Assembly (NCBI GenBank): GCA_033182465.1
Contig: CP137323.1
Location: forward strand, 2,356,001 to 2,420,000
Source: Sanghuangporus weigelae
Lineage: Eukaryota > Basidiomycota > Agaricomycetes > Hymenochaetales > Hymenochaetaceae
Length of the DNA stretch: 64,000 nt
Direction of reading: 5' to 3'
The notes under the pieces are model-generated. The model was not told where the DNA came from. It made no database searches and saw only the letters and a list, made by a program, of their open reading frames with translations. Made by a program: the position numbers and the translations under genes. Below are positions 1-12,940 of this stretch, piece by piece; position 1 is the stretch's first letter; each line of letters starts with the position of its first letter.

Positions 1-735
1 ATAGGCTGACTGTTTGTATTCGGTTTTTCTAGACGCGAGGAAGAGACACATCGCAATCGTCGCCACGATATCGCATAATGCAGCTAGGCCGGTGTTGAGT
101 CCAGCAAAAATCTAGAACCAAATTAAGTGAGAAATGGAACTCCGCTGCAATCAAAAATGGGCGACACATACCTTCATCCTATCATTTTGTAATGCAGATA
201 TAAGTCTTTCAGTTCGGAATATCTGAAGAGTTGAAGCTAAAATAGACATAAAGGCTCAGGTGATTGTCAACGCTGCGGGTTTATGATATTTACCAATAGC
301 AAAGCCTAGGAGTTAGAAGAAGAAGATAAGCGAACGGCCGCATAAATTGATTGATAAAGCAAAATCCTACCGAAAGCGGCGAAAGCCAATAGACTCTAGA
401 ACACCGATAATCAGCGAATCTCACTCTACGACAGCAAGAGATAAAACTAACTATGGCGACAGGGATAACCCAGCGGACGTAATGATTGGTAGCTGGAAAT
501 GCTCGTATGAGTTACTGCGACAGTCTCTTTAGCAGTCAGCTACGGACCAATAAGATGAATGCGACTAGCATAGAATAGTTGGGAGCTACATAGGTCGTTA
601 GTAGCCACTTTGATCATAAGCGAACTGTACTTACAGAATGGTGACGATACCCGTCACCATGTATTCCGAAATATAAGGCCTTGAATTTTGTGAGCTCCAT
701 GAACCGAGTCGCCAGTAAGATACACTAACTTCGTC
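1..735 (-). CDS. DUF6534-type multi-pass membrane protein, 3' part cut by window edge
   Basis: Minus-strand exons at 1-111 and 172-236 are joined by a 60-base intron. Together with two small upstream exons near 300 and 370 they read as a continuous membrane protein: a helix with LLAFAAFGFAIAS, then a soluble stretch ending in LQNDRMK, then the helix GLAALCDIVATIAMCLFLAS followed by RKTEY. This order of helix, K-rich loop and G-L-x-A-x-C-D helix is typical of the fungal DUF6534 family, whose function is unknown. An exon near 640-700 (EYMVTGIVTIL before a GTAAGT donor) fits the preceding helix. The start codon was not found, so the right limit is approximate. The C-terminus lies beyond base 1. 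Family assignment is from recalled pattern, not from a search. Confidence 0.55.
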
Positions 736-3291
736 ATGTATAAAAGAGCGAAAGGGTTTCCAAAATTAATTATCTACAGGAAAATCTCAATATACTCGCA
801 TCAAAAAGCTACGTGTTTCTTGACGTACCAGATAGTTGTGCAAGGATTGCGACGATAATGCCGTTGTCGTGAAATCAAGGGTGCTACGGAATTAAACGAT
901 CTTATCAATTTGATGCGTAAACGTGGCAACAGAGAACGACGCACAGCATCAGTGCAACCTAGTAATTTGATCCAACCGTCAGCACGAGACTTATGGTTCA
1001 TTTATCCTGTAGACTCACAAAAAGCCTCAGCCTCGCGCTGTCACGATTGTGCATGTAGTAAAAGTACCCTTGAACGACAGAAACACCGAAGAGGCTGCGA
1101 AGCGAGAGAACAAAATTAGTCTTTTGTGATCTTTTGAAATTCGGCTAAATTGATCACTTACACTGTCGATACAACAAAGGCTGGAAACAGGTTGTACTTT
1201 TAGCCATTCTAGTACTCGGTTGAGTGTAGTACTGGCTCACCCCAAAAGATGACACCAAAGGTGCCGGATAAATCAAGATGGAGGGGCGGGGTCGCTGCGG
1301 TAGCCATTACAGAGCGGGGACGGGGACGGGGTTCGCTGAGACGTGAGGTAGGGGTCCAGGTCATATAGCGTTTGTAAAGGAACCTAAGGCATGCTTCTGT
1401 TTTCCACGTTACCTGAGTCCGCAGAGTGCCAGATAGTGCTACGGAATAATCGCACCATCCTCCGAGCTACACCAGGCTACACCATCGAAAGGAATTCATC
1501 AAGATCGGAAGCATAGAAGACACCCAAAAGCAGGCAGCATGCATCCGCTTTAACCTTACTGTGACCCATGTCCCTGCTCGGTACTGACCCGTCGGCATCA
1601 AACGTAAGCAAATATACTGATATGAGGGGATCTTCTTGATTATCAACCATCAAAGTTCGCGGAAACACCGAGGAATACGTCGGGTGGGAGATCTTTCCTC
1701 TGTTAGGTAGCAAACCCTACAGGGTCTGCTTTAGCAGATAAGGGTACGATTGAGATGGAGATAATATGGCTAGAAGCCATGCCGGCACGGGCTCTTGAAA
1801 TTTGACCAGATTCGTCGACAATGCTTAAATGCGGCGCTCGTTCTCTTACAGTGAGCAGGCTCCTCGTATCTGATATTTATAAATCCCACGATTGGCGAGA
1901 TGAATCTTCTCCTCTCGTCGAAGTCGTGCATTGCATCTTCCCCAAAGAAGCCAGGGCATTCAGCCGGAAGACGGAAGCTGTGGCACGCTCGCCTCATGCC
2001 GTGCACGAGGCCCCTGTGCGGTCATACCGGTGAAGCTACTGAGTACACTCGTCGGTATAGTCCCTGTGGTCGGTACTCCGAGGTCGAAGGGCAGGGTAAT
2101 ATTGTGAATCCCATCCTTTTGCGCAGGTAAAATACCTCACTTACGAATTGAAACATGCTAAAATAAAATACCGATGAACTTTGCCTCCACGCGGAGTGCT
2201 CCGAAACTAGTCGTCAAGAAGTGATGACATACCAAATAGTTCTTCTGCAATGCAGTCGCTCCGAAAGGCAATCTCCTGACAGCTTCCCTAGGTCTAAACT
2301 GGAGCATCTGTACTCCGGGGAACCAGATATAGATCGGACGTACACTCATGACCAACCTAGAAGGCCTCGAGAAAGGCCTCGTGCTGCAGAAACTTTCTCT
2401 GAAACAAAACATTTACTGTAAGCCACCTTGCACGATTGGATTGCAGGTCGATGGCGGCGATCCATTCGCAAACGCCACGAAGAAGAGACAGCAACACCCT
2501 GCATTACATTATTGGATAACAAAGCAACGCCAGTGCTCCACTCGAAAACGCCCCCTTCAAAGAAGTTTGGACGTGAGAATCCACGACGACCCAAAAGAAA
2601 TATTGCGATCGCAGGTGTTCACATACACTGTAAATCCAGTGCAGTTTTACATTGAGGTGATGCATCTTTCCTATTGGAATGACTTTAACTCCAGGTCTAG
2701 ACAACACAGGTCCGGTTCTCAACAGAAACGAGGTGTGCAACTATAGTGGATAGCAAAATTAGCTTACTACATCATAGAAGCCCCCTTCGATTATCGTGAG
2801 GTGGCACTCACTGTTCAATTCTTGCTCGGATTAGCAGGACAAAGAAATCATAGCCTCATGGGTCAAGTTTAGGTCGCTGGGACTACTTACTACGCCCGAG
2901 TAGATCTGCTCCGATTCTTGGGTGAAAGTTCGCAGCGCTTAAGTCGGAACCACCAGCATTCTAATCGCAATACACCGTCATACAACAAGACTTCGTGGCG
3001 GGCATTAACACCGTTTGTTGGCAAAAAGTCCGCCTGGCTTCGTCGTGTTCTTAGATGAGGTGCAAGCATATGCCTCGGGCGCTTGAACGCACTTCGATCC
3101 GATAATTCGTTACGACGTTCGGCTGTGCATCTTCTTCATATCAAACAACTTCGCATCCGAAAATAACCGTGTAAGGATAAGCTTTTCTTTAGGACAAAGT
3201 TGGGAGTGGTTAGTGTCAGTCCGAGTTGGAAACTGAAACTGAAAGTTGGGTTGTCTGACTCTGACTCTGACCGCCGGAATCTGTCACGTGA
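736..3291. other. Gap without a supported gene
   Basis: About 2.5 kb. The first exons of the neighbouring DUF6534-type gene may reach to about 1000. Open frames here are short, lack splice-consistent partners and show no family pattern. GC-rich repeats of GGGACG near 1310 are the only local oddity. Confidence 0.5.
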
Positions 3292-3402
3292 GGCAAACTG
3301 TTTTTCAGACCCGGAATAAATTAATTCATAACTAGATTACAAATGAAATTTGAAATAACAAAAGGGTTATGAATTTATTCCGGGTCTAAATAACAGTTTG
3401 CC
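3292..3402. repeat. Imperfect inverted repeat (foldback element)
   Basis: Left arm 3292-3332 and right arm 3366-3402 are reverse complements over about 37-41 bases, with a 4-base gap and two or three mismatches, around a 33-base AT-rich loop. The arms begin GGCAAACTG and end CAGTTTGCC. The shape suits a small foldback transposon remnant (MITE-like). No target-site duplication is evident. A hairpin-forming regulatory or chance palindrome cannot be excluded. Confidence 0.55.
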
Positions 3403-3736
3403 CGCTGTGAAAAAAAGAAAATGCAGAAAGTCAATAAGAATCCCGCGCCGATGGAGTTCATTTGGCGCAAAAACATACAGAACATCGATCAATTGATGGT
3501 GAGAGAACCAGAGCTTTGCTGGACTCAGTAACCTCGGGGATAGCATTTAAATTAATTATCAAGATAGCTTAGTGTGGTAGTGTATCAATAGAATACATCG
3601 TAGCTAATAAAAACTGGTAAAAGGAAACCATGTCCATTCATCTGACCGTACTATTGTAGTTAGCTTAAGAAAATAAAAAAATTAAGAAGCGCTGGGAGCA
3701 AATAATTGAAACCTAATTTCATTATCAGGGTCCGAT
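3403..3736. other. Gap, probable 3' flank of laccase gene
   Basis: AT-rich sequence between the foldback repeat and the laccase stop codon; nothing else is seen. Confidence 0.4.
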
Positions 3737-6480
3737 TTAATAGTTCAAGCCCCCCTCAAACTGCTTATCGGGATCGCTCTGAGCATAGGCGGGACAGAGA
3801 GACCGCCATTGAGCTGTTTGGAGAATAAATTAGCAAGAGCCTGTAATAAGGGAGAGTGTAATCCCACCGTTGACAGGCTGATCGGCCTTGATGTCGGGTA
3901 TATCTTCTGCGAACACGAGCGCAAGACCACTGTATGCAAGATGAATCAGCAAACTGGCCAAGTGGTACGATTTCCCTGAGATAGGCTTACGCATCCAAAT
4001 GCCAGTCAATATGACAGTGCAAGAACCAAGGACCTGGGTTGTCTGTGACGAAGCGGAACGTGACGTTGTCCCCGCGACCCCCTATGCTAACAACATCGCG
4101 GCGAACAGGGTTCGCATAGTTGTACGTATCGCTGCCTGCGACGCGGACGACGTCGAAGTTGTGCCCGTGAAGATGGAAAGGATGCTGGAAGCGAGATAGG
4201 AAAGTAAGTTTCCGTAGAAGGCGATTAAGAAGGGACTTACGGGGAAACCACCAGGAGAGAAAGACACTTCAATTGTGCTATTCGCAGGGAGAGGGACCAC
4301 GGAACCCTTCGGAAGAAGTTTATTTGGGTCCGTTGTTCCGGAAAGGATTTGAAGCAGAACTGGGGTACTGATGGCCACCTCACTTCAGCCTTTGCATCAC
4401 TTAGAGATACTTCTGAACTTACTTTGGAGGTCTGTGGGTGGAGAGTCAGTCTACTCATCAACGAAAACTAGAAGAACCAGAAGAGACTCACACGAAGGTA
4501 TTGCCGTTAATAAAGTGCCTTCCTGTGGCAGGATTCTGCAAACGAGGATAGTAAGTTGACGAAACCTTATTCTACGAGGAAGAACTGGTTATACTTACAA
4601 ATGTGACGTTTAGATTTATGGCATGATCAACGCCTCCCGCAAATGGCTGTCCGGGCTGAAGAGCGGTTGAAATTAGCAAGCAACACGTGAGTGATAAGTG
4701 TGTTCGCGTACTGCTCCAGGATTAATGAGCGGCTAGTTTAAAGAGTATTAGGAAAATCTTATATTTGTGACGGTAATTGCCGCTCACCGAAAGGTTCGCC
4801 TCGTTCAGAAGGACACCGTTAGGGGTTTGCTGCGACGTGGGATCGGTATCATTGGCTCCATCGTACCGAAGGATAGCGGCATTCAGGCCTCCGACGAAAC
4901 TCTCGTTCGTTCCCGTACCCGCTTCTGGACCGGTAGGAATCACGCGGATCCCTAGAGGAACTTTCAGCACGCTCTCCTACTCAAATGATCATATCCTTAC
5001 AGTAATTGTCAATAGGCTGGTCAGCGTTCACCACGACAGAGTAGCGTTGCCCGGGGAATATCTGGAAGACATCGACGGGAAGCGGGTTCGTTTCCACGCC
5101 ATCCGCCTCAATGACAGTCATACGGTGACCATCGATAGAGAAGTTGTAACTGTGGTAAAAGATCTTAGCCATGTCTGCAATACCACAGGCGCACAAAGCT
5201 TACGTCGGACCACAGACGGCAGCAACAATACGGAAACGGTATCTGAAGTTCGAGAGTTAGATTTCCATGCTCGCCGTTAAATGCTATAGGACATACCGGA
5301 GGCCCTGTTTGACTTTCGTCACAGAGAGTGGCCAGTCGGAAGGACCGCCCGGGAATCGGCCTTTTCCGTTTACTGTAGTCGACTTCTGAATCCTGTCTCT
5401 ACGTCAGCAATCTTCCTCTTCACTCTCTTCTTACGGAAAGATACACTTACGGGTCATTAGGATCACCAGGCTGTTCAAAAGTCGTCTGTAAGTCCTTTTC
5501 AGATAGGTGATTTGCGAGGGGAACGTACAGGAAACAGGCTAGGAGCCGGTGCATGATACCAGTCGCCAAGTGTAAGGACTGTGGTATCTGTAATCACGTC
5601 AGCACCCGTTAAGATTGGAAGATCATGTATGTATTATAAGCTTACTGTCGTCCACGTCATACATATCTTTCAAGGGGTCATTAGGGTCTGTGATGCAATT
5701 TCAGTTTAATTTTAATAAGCCAATATCTCGATTAACTCACCATAAATAACGAGTGGTCCGCTAAGCAAGATCAAGATTCAGGGGTATTCATAAAAGGCAA
5801 AACATCCGAGCTTACCGAAGTCCATCACAGTACTGAGTGGAAAGGTGAGAGTGATACCAATACGTGCCTGACTGTCCGGGATTTTCAAAGTCGTACCTAC
5901 GGTCATTGAACACAGGTTAATGCGAAACCAAAAGCCGAAAATTATAAGAATTTGAACTTACAGAAACGACTCATTAGGAACGATCGGGCACTGATTCACG
6001 AACGCAGGTCCATCAAACTCGTTCTGATGGTGCTGAAATAAGCCATGCCAGTGCTAGAAGGAAGATCAGTATCATATAGTCCCGTATGAGATCAGCCTGT
6101 CAAAGCCTTACAATGGATGTAGCACGACGCATTGTCGGGTCCGTAAGCTTGTCAATCACATTGATCTGCAGAGCTCGTTAGTAAGAAATTGTGTGGTGAG
6201 GATAAAATCGAATTGTTTGGTACCTGAAAACGATCGCCCAGATTCCCATGTATTAGGGGAGCAGGATATTGACCGTTAGCGACGACGGTTCTGCGGGTCG
6301 AGGTCAAGTTATTAAGAGACAGAAACCACGCAAACCGAATGCTTGTACTTACGAACGCTTGAAGCCATCAGGACTTAAGTTGGCGTTGGCTATAACTAAA
6401 TCCCGCTTGACAATAGCAGCGAGAGTCGAAGTCGACAATGATAAGGTAACGACAGACGTTAAGAGAGCGAGCTTCTGCAT
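3737..6480 (-). CDS. Laccase (secreted multicopper oxidase)
   Basis: Oxidises phenols with reduction of oxygen to water, typically in lignin turnover, pigment formation or detoxification outside the cell. The start at 6480 opens a signal peptide ([16 protein letters not shown], cleaved near TLAA) followed by the mature-type start [17 protein letters not shown]. All four copper signatures can be read on the minus strand: HWHGLFQ near 6040, [14 protein letters not shown] near 5850, [13 protein letters not shown] near 4170 and [16 protein letters not shown] across the last introns near 4000 and 3925. The residue ten after the copper-binding Cys is Leu, which in this family marks a medium-potential enzyme. 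The gene has many small introns of about 50-60 bases. The last exon ends [20 protein letters not shown] at a TAA at 3737. The gene looks whole. It stands alone, with no second laccase nearby. Confidence 0.93.
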
Positions 6481-6531
6481 CTTGACAAAGCTGGGGAGTG
6501 CTGGGACTTGCCACCTAGACTTGAGCTCCCC

Positions 6532-6538
6532 TTTTAAA
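6532..6538 (-). promoter_or_regulatory. TATA-like box of laccase gene
   Basis: TTTAAAA on the minus strand, about 52 bases before the laccase start codon. The position is short but workable for a fungal core promoter. It is inferred from sequence alone. Confidence 0.3.
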
Positions 6539-8472
6539 TCGCGCACTACTGACTCGTGAAGCTGAGAATAACGCAGTCGGATCATGAACCGTTCGAGGCG
6601 GAACGACGTTCCCACCGAAAGCAACGGCGCTCAGCACACAGGGGCGGCCATTTGATATCTACAAACCATCACCAGATTCCAAACATGAGATTGCTTGAAA
6701 CAAGGATGGAACTACGGTCATTACTAGAAGAGCCTGAGAAGTTGCTCCCGGACGTTCATTCGAATCGGCTATGACTGTGAATCTAAGTGTCGGCGCGCCG
6801 AAACTGAACAATCTCTTACGTCTATTTCCGTCCTCAAGCGGAAAGCCGTCATGCTTGCACAGGAATAAGCACAGGAATGTATTGCATCATGCACGCATAA
6901 CAAGATGAAAAGTTTGAAAATGTTCGGACCGTTGCCAGTGCCTGGATCGCCGGGATATCAATGATTTGCACCGTACGCTTCTGCATAGTCTATTTCCAAA
7001 TGCTTCCGTCGAGAAGGTGGCAGATGAGAATAAACCTGCAGGCACACGACCAGTAACGCGCATATTGCATCTTATGGTCCGTGACGTCGTGGGTTAGTGG
7101 CTGACTGACGAGTCAAGTGAATTGTCGCGAAGCAGTGTGATTGTTCCGTGTTCAGCATAACGCAACCGATGCATTCCGTCCTTTGCAATGAGAACGAAGG
7201 CGCACACATGCCGAAATACATCACCGATGAGATCACATCTCATCTGCGCATGGTGTACCGCGCACAGTACATGATCTGTGCGACAAGGCTATGGCTTGAG
7301 GCTATAGATAGAGCTTTATCAGTCAATGAGTCAGTCGGGTGGAGTAGGACTGCAAGAGTCTGTGTTTTACTTACTTTGTACGAAATAGCGCCCCCAAAAA
7401 GGCGAACAGTGCTGAACAGTCAGGCGCGCTGCGCCGCAGAATGACAAATTCTAAATCTTGCCGAGGCCGCATCGCATTCTGCGTTGAGGTCATCGGCATC
7501 ATGCGGGCAGTTTATGGTTAATCAGATATGGGCGCGTCGCGTCGCATCGGATCACATATCAGTCTCCTGTTAGAATGCGCCTTAGATATAGATATTCTAT
7601 TCGAGGCCTTTGACGCGACAAGAGCAAACGAACATAACGACGCAGATGCGCACTTTGCGGCCGTTGAACGTCCTAGGCGATATGGTGCTGCAATAGCCTT
7701 GAGAAACCAAAGCACATCTCGATCTCTACCTTTCATTTAACTCTCCTGTTCCGCGTGCAATGTCGCAACTAAATAACGTGATGTCTGCGACATCGTCCGA
7801 GTCGGCACACCTACTAACGGGTCCACTGAGGCAAAACTCCTGAAGGCTTCAACTGGGCGAATGAGTCTTGTGTAAGTATGTTCGGAATCCAATGCCGCTC
7901 ATGATCGGTACTGACGGTGTCTTGAGTCAATACTGCGCCACTATATCAGGTGCCTTGAGTGTGCCTTCATAGGAACAATGGACTACAGAGAAAGCATTGC
8001 GATGCGTTCTGCTGGGAAATGGCCGTCCTTGGTCAAGCTCAAGTTCCGATTTGTCCTTCCTATTTGGAACTACGTGTGAATGTTGCGTTATGTATTAGTA
8101 AAAAATGCGACTTACCGGCCGACTTACATGTGATTATTGCTGCCTTACCCACGACATCGTGATTTTAAAAATCTGATCAGTGATGTTGCTGTCTACTGGT
8201 CAAGACAGGGACTCGTCTCGGAATGATCTTGTTGCATCTGTATCAGACGAGCATGTTTACATGCATTTCAAAAGTCCTTGATAACTACAGGTACAAATTT
8301 CGTGTATCTATGAGCGTGTGTATACAGAGAGCGTATATAGATGAAACAGGTCTGACAAGTAACGAGGATTTCAACAACAACAACATAGCATCTCCAAACA
8401 GACGAATCCTGAAAAGCAGAACAGCTATCCACATGGCGAGGGCAGGGCAGCGAATAGCGCGACAACCTTGCA
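6539..8472. other. Intergenic region upstream of laccase
   Basis: About 1.9 kb. The part next to the laccase is presumably its promoter. Open frames at 7148-7444 and 7528-7740 have no recognisable pattern and no splice partners. The last 250 bases are probably 3' untranslated sequence of the next minus-strand gene. Confidence 0.45.
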
Positions 8473-10184
8473 TTACAATGGGGAGAATTTTCGGTTCTTG
8501 AAGGCCACAAGAATGGGTTTCGTCGGACCCGGAATGCTTGACAAGCAACCAGTGACCGCGTTCGGAGCGCCATCAGCGCCCGACGAAGCTCGCTTCGGAG
8601 CCACTGCCCAAACTGAGCGCGTAATCATTCCCATCAGTGTCCCACCCGCCAGAGAGGGATCCACTGTAATACCGCCCTCCGCGCCTTGCAGTGATCGGAA
8701 CACCGGGGCGGAACATCCGGTGCGGACCAGAGCGCAGTGCGGGATTGCTACGAAGTCAGGAGGTAAAGTCAGTACGGAACAAGTATAAACCGTATAATTT
8801 GAAAAACGCACTTTGCGACGAGACTCGGACCCAAGGTGAGCCTTGCGAACGAGGAAGGGAATAATGGGTCACCTGTACCACGTTCTTGCTGAGCTGAGCG
8901 GCGAACACGACCGGGCACGACGGAGGCGAGCACTTCGCGTCTTCGTGCGTCGGCAGCATCGTCAGGTGCAGCTGTAGAGCTCAATGTGCGACGCGGGCGT
9001 ACAATAGGAGACATGGAACGCGAACGCGGCTTCTCGCTTGCAATCATCGGTGCCGACAAGCGCAACCCGTGAATCGGACGCGGACCATCTGAAGCCGCAT
9101 CTTTCTCTTTCTCGGAGGATTCTTCCTCCTCAGCAGTCTCCCCGATGCTTTCCATACCGTTATCAAACGGATTGTTCGGAGACGCCAAGGGAGATGCAAC
9201 GCATTTCGCGTTGTCACCATCGTATATTGGTTCAAGTAAAGCTTCACGTTCCTCATCTGGATAGACAAAATCGGCTACACGGGTCTCCTCTTCGTCGTCA
9301 TCATCGTAGTCCTCTTCATCCTCTTCAAGCTCGGGAGGAACTCCCAGTGCACCCTTAAGACGACTCCAAATAAGTTCGCTACGAGCAAGTATACACTTTC
9401 TTGTTTTGAGAGCCCATTCGCGGTCATCGGCCTGATCCCTGTCAACAGTCTGCAGCCAACGCGTGAGCTCCGCATAGCTCCATTTTGAAGGGTCCTCTCC
9501 AAAAGGTTCTGCGGAAGCAGAAGGATCGTACGGTGCACGTAAATCGTTCGGGAATGTTTGCTGGAGCAAGGCCATAAGCCTGTTGGTAGGTGCGCTAGTC
9601 AAAAGCGTCGTGACTTCTGCTGGCCGATCAAGGAAAGGAAGATACTGTTCATCTGACAGCACTAAGAACGGCGTAGGTTGCTGTGCCTGACCTTCCAGTG
9701 GCGGACTTGACGGAGGCGGATTTTGAATAGAATTCACGGCCAAGTCGCAGACCTGCTGAGGAGACAGATGTTCAACTGGCGCCCTTTGACCACCACCACG
9801 ATCCAAGCTCTGGTTCGAGCTGCTTCTCGCGAAGCGTCTGCGAGGCGACTCTGGACTACCAGATCGTCCGGGACTTGCCGCATCAGCACCTTTCTGAGCG
9901 TTAATCGGAGTGAAAGTGCTGAACGCAAAAGACAGGCGGCCTCGTCCGGTCGATCCGTTCGATGAGGTTGAGTGCGTTGATCCCCAGCTTGAACGATCGC
10001 GTGCATTTCCCTGTCCACCATGCGAGTTCTGCGGCGGTGGCGAGCGCACAGGGAGGATTGTGATCCTGCTGGCTTTCCCTTGCGCCGTCTCAACCTCGGA
10101 ATGCAGATTAAATGGATCTGGTGCGGATGAAGAACCGCGGCGTGAAGAGAGACGGCGACGTGGAGCGCTCGATGTCGTACTCAT
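8473..10184 (-). CDS. Unrecognised low-complexity protein, two exons
   Basis: Start chosen at 10184 (MSTTSSAPRRRLSSRRG). An open frame reaches further upstream, but that extension lacks low-complexity character and looks like leader. Exon 1 (10184-8873) joins exon 2 (8747-8473), giving 528 residues. A donor six bases earlier also keeps the frame. The N-terminal third is Ser/Pro/Arg-rich. Residues about 125-290 look folded, with a W-S-Y-A-E-L-T-R-W-L helix. Next come an acidic run (ELEEDEEDYDDDDEEE) and a basic C-terminal exon with ITVDPSLAGGTLMGMI. I do not recognise a family. The strong acidic and Ser/Arg-rich segments suggest a nuclear or cytoplasmic scaffold, but that is inference. Confidence 0.7.
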
Positions 10185-10841
10185 TGCGATCAAGAAATCA
10201 CACTTCCGTTCGTTCGTAAGTGTGGAGAGATGTCTCTGAACATAAAACTCGTGTTTAGTCGAACTTTTTGCGTAAAAGTGTTCAGCGAACATACCGTTAG
10301 TTCAAGACCACCGTCCACAACCGTCTGCAGCGGTGATTGCTGTTGAAGTTACGCAGCGAAATACTGGCAGTGATCCAAGTGGACGTTGACCACCCGCCAA
10401 GGTCGTCATCGGTGCGTCACGGGATGATGAGAGTAAGTAGGATGGAGAAAACCTTTAGCAAAGATACCGCATTAGGCGAATTGATCTGCCATCAGATGTT
10501 AAAGTCTAATTTTATCGTAAGGCCGTACAGCCTTTATCCGCGTAAATGCTCAAAGCGACAAAGACTAGTTATTCATTGCAACGACATTCACCTTGTGGGT
10601 TCATGTAGATGGCATATAAAGTGTAAATAAGAAATACAAAAAATGTTACAAATTGTCCAGACGCGACGTAAGCGCAATTGTGTTCTAACAAAGAAACCGG
10701 AAAAGTAGACGAATGCAGCAAATGCGAATGGTACGAAAGGTCCATGGTGTACATGAAAGGTTCATTACAATAAAACCCAGGGGGAAAATAGCGAACAGAT
10801 TGAAAAGAAAAAAAAAAATTCATCACTGACAAGATCAGAGA
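10185..10841. other. Intergenic; 3' flank of next gene
   Basis: Contains an A-rich run near 10808-10820 and no convincing coding sequence. It is the 5' flank of the 8473-10184 gene and the 3' flank of the 10842-12940 gene. Confidence 0.45.
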
Positions 10842-12940
10842 CTATCTCCGACCCTGCAGCGAGGCGGCGTTGCCCTGTCCTGGTAACCGAATGTTGTAGT
10901 CCGCGATAGTCGTAGCAGGTAATGCCGGTAACGGTCGTGGAGGACGTTTCGGGGGAGGAGGTTCTGCAACTTGTTGGGTTACTGGATTGATTGTGGATAC
11001 CTCGACCACGGGAACAGGAGGCGGAGTGGTGCTGGGTTGATCGCCAAAAGTAACGCGTCGACCATGTTTCGTTCGTTCCCGAGACTTTGAGTGCGAGTGT
11101 GAGGACCCAGATCGACCTGAGCTGAAGCTTGCGAGTGAACGAAGAGAGCGTTTCGAGCCTGTTCCTAAACTCAACACAGTTGCTGTGCTGGCTTTGGATG
11201 GCGTCTTAGAATGGCCCTTCCCTTTTGACCTGGTACTCTTCCTACTGAACCTTCCTGTACTCGCACTGTTGCTACGCGAAGCGGGAGCAGAGTCAAGCCG
11301 GAACTCGAATGCTAGCGGAGATAACTGCGGCAGCGAAGGCAGTTCCGGAAGTAATGGTGCTGTATCTGTAGAAGGTATGAGCTGCTCGCTAGAACTCGAG
11401 GCTTCCTCGTTATGGCCATAAGGCACTGCGGAATCTCCTTCGGGTTCGGCTGCTTCCGGGGACTGCGGATGCGGCACCGGCTGGGAAGTAGGTCGGGATG
11501 TACGGGATGCGTAGCCAGGTCGGATCGAATGCAACGGAGGTGGAGCCGTCAATGGGGTGGGCTCAAGTGGTGGTGAAGGTTCGCGAGGATAGTCCAACGT
11601 TCTTCGTTTGGCGCGTTTGAGACTTAGCTCATCCGGTCGGTTTGGAGACGCTGGCATGACGCCTTCCTCGGATAGAGAATGTCTTCCGAACGAATTATCC
11701 CTACTCTCTGCATGACCTTGACGTCCGAAAGTCCCGTGGGTTAACGTACTAATTCGGTGTTCGTCTCGCTCTACGAAGGCTTTATTACTCTGATCCGTAT
11801 GTTGTGTACTTGATCTTGACAGCGAGCCTTGGGTAAGTGCTTCTCCAGATAGTTCCCGAACATGGCGTATCGTACTCGGTCCAGTGGAAGCATTCGTATC
11901 CCGCAGATGAGCAGTAGGAGAAGAAGCATCATTCTTTGTCTCGATTCCGTGATGAATAGACGATATAGATCCCGAATGGACTGATTCCGGAATCGGCGGC
12001 ATTGACGGTATGCGCCACCATGTTTCGTTAGGCGAGTAGCCTTCAGTGGCAGGGACGAGGGATTTCGGTAACCAAGAAGGTGTAGGTGTGAATGCAGCGC
12101 TCTTCTGTTTAGTCTGCGGGGATCCTTGTACATCCGGGGTGGGAATCGAGCTCTTTGACGACGACGAAGTGAGAGACGGGTATCGGAATGTATTCGACGA
12201 GGTTGAGTTTGTATTGGAAGGTGTCTCTGATGCTGCGAGCGATACACCTCGTTGGAATGCATTTACGAGAGGGGAAGTTGGCGTCGTCAGTGCAACCAGT
12301 GTCGAGGACCGTGATGGTCCCTCTGATACGGGAATAGGGGGCAGAGCGGCGCTTCTTCTGTCCGCGTCAACGAGTCTCATAGAAGCCTCATTCTCCGGAA
12401 AGGTCCTGTCCCTTGGATCCAATGGTTTACCCAAAGATGATTCACTGCTCTCCTCGTCGAAATTTGGTATCTTGTCCAGTATTTTCCAGCTCTGCAACGC
12501 AGCAACAGGTGGTGGACGGCCTGGCGGAGACTGCGGAGCCTGAGTGACCATAGGCGCTCCTTCATTCACGGTCATCCCGAGCGGCTGCTCCTCTAGCAGC
12601 GGCGCAACCACATCTTGCTGATAGCCGGAGACGATACGCGTGTGAGTGCGCCGCGAACTGCCCCGACTCTCTGTTGTGGATGACCCCCTGCGTCTTTTCC
12701 TCCAACGAACTAAAGGAACGATGATAACAACAAGGAAGAACACAAATGCGATGCCTCCCAGCACTCCGAGCACGACATGGCCCGTCTCTGCACCGTCTGT
12801 GCTTTCGACAATCGTAACGACCTGCAAGTATTTATTATTTCAAATAAAATTAAGCATGTCAGTGATCGGCGCTGTCATGAGCTAAAGCACAAGAAGCAAA
12901 GGCCACGCACGGCTCGTGCACTCCGGTGAGGGACAGACAT
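10842..12940 (-). CDS. Single-pass membrane protein with long Ser/Pro-rich cytoplasmic tail
   Basis: Exon 1 (12940-12911, MSVPHRSARA) joins exon 2 (12821-10842) across an 89-base intron, giving 669 residues. A single hydrophobic helix near residues 30-50 (VVLGVLGGIAFVFFLVVIIV) is followed at once by the stop-transfer cluster RWRKRRRG. The remaining 600 residues are rich in Ser, Pro and Thr, with proline runs such as PPPPKRPPRPLPALP near the end that could bind SH3 or WW domains. There is no signal peptide, so a short outside N-terminus (type III topology) is inferred. I do not recognise the family. The first exon rests only on a good donor, the frame and the ATG, so the true N-terminus could differ. 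Confidence 0.65.

Noticed and set aside
2348-2746. 132-codon forward frame in the first gap
   Set aside because: No domain, no splice support and mixed composition; long frames on the opposite strand cover the same bases equally well.
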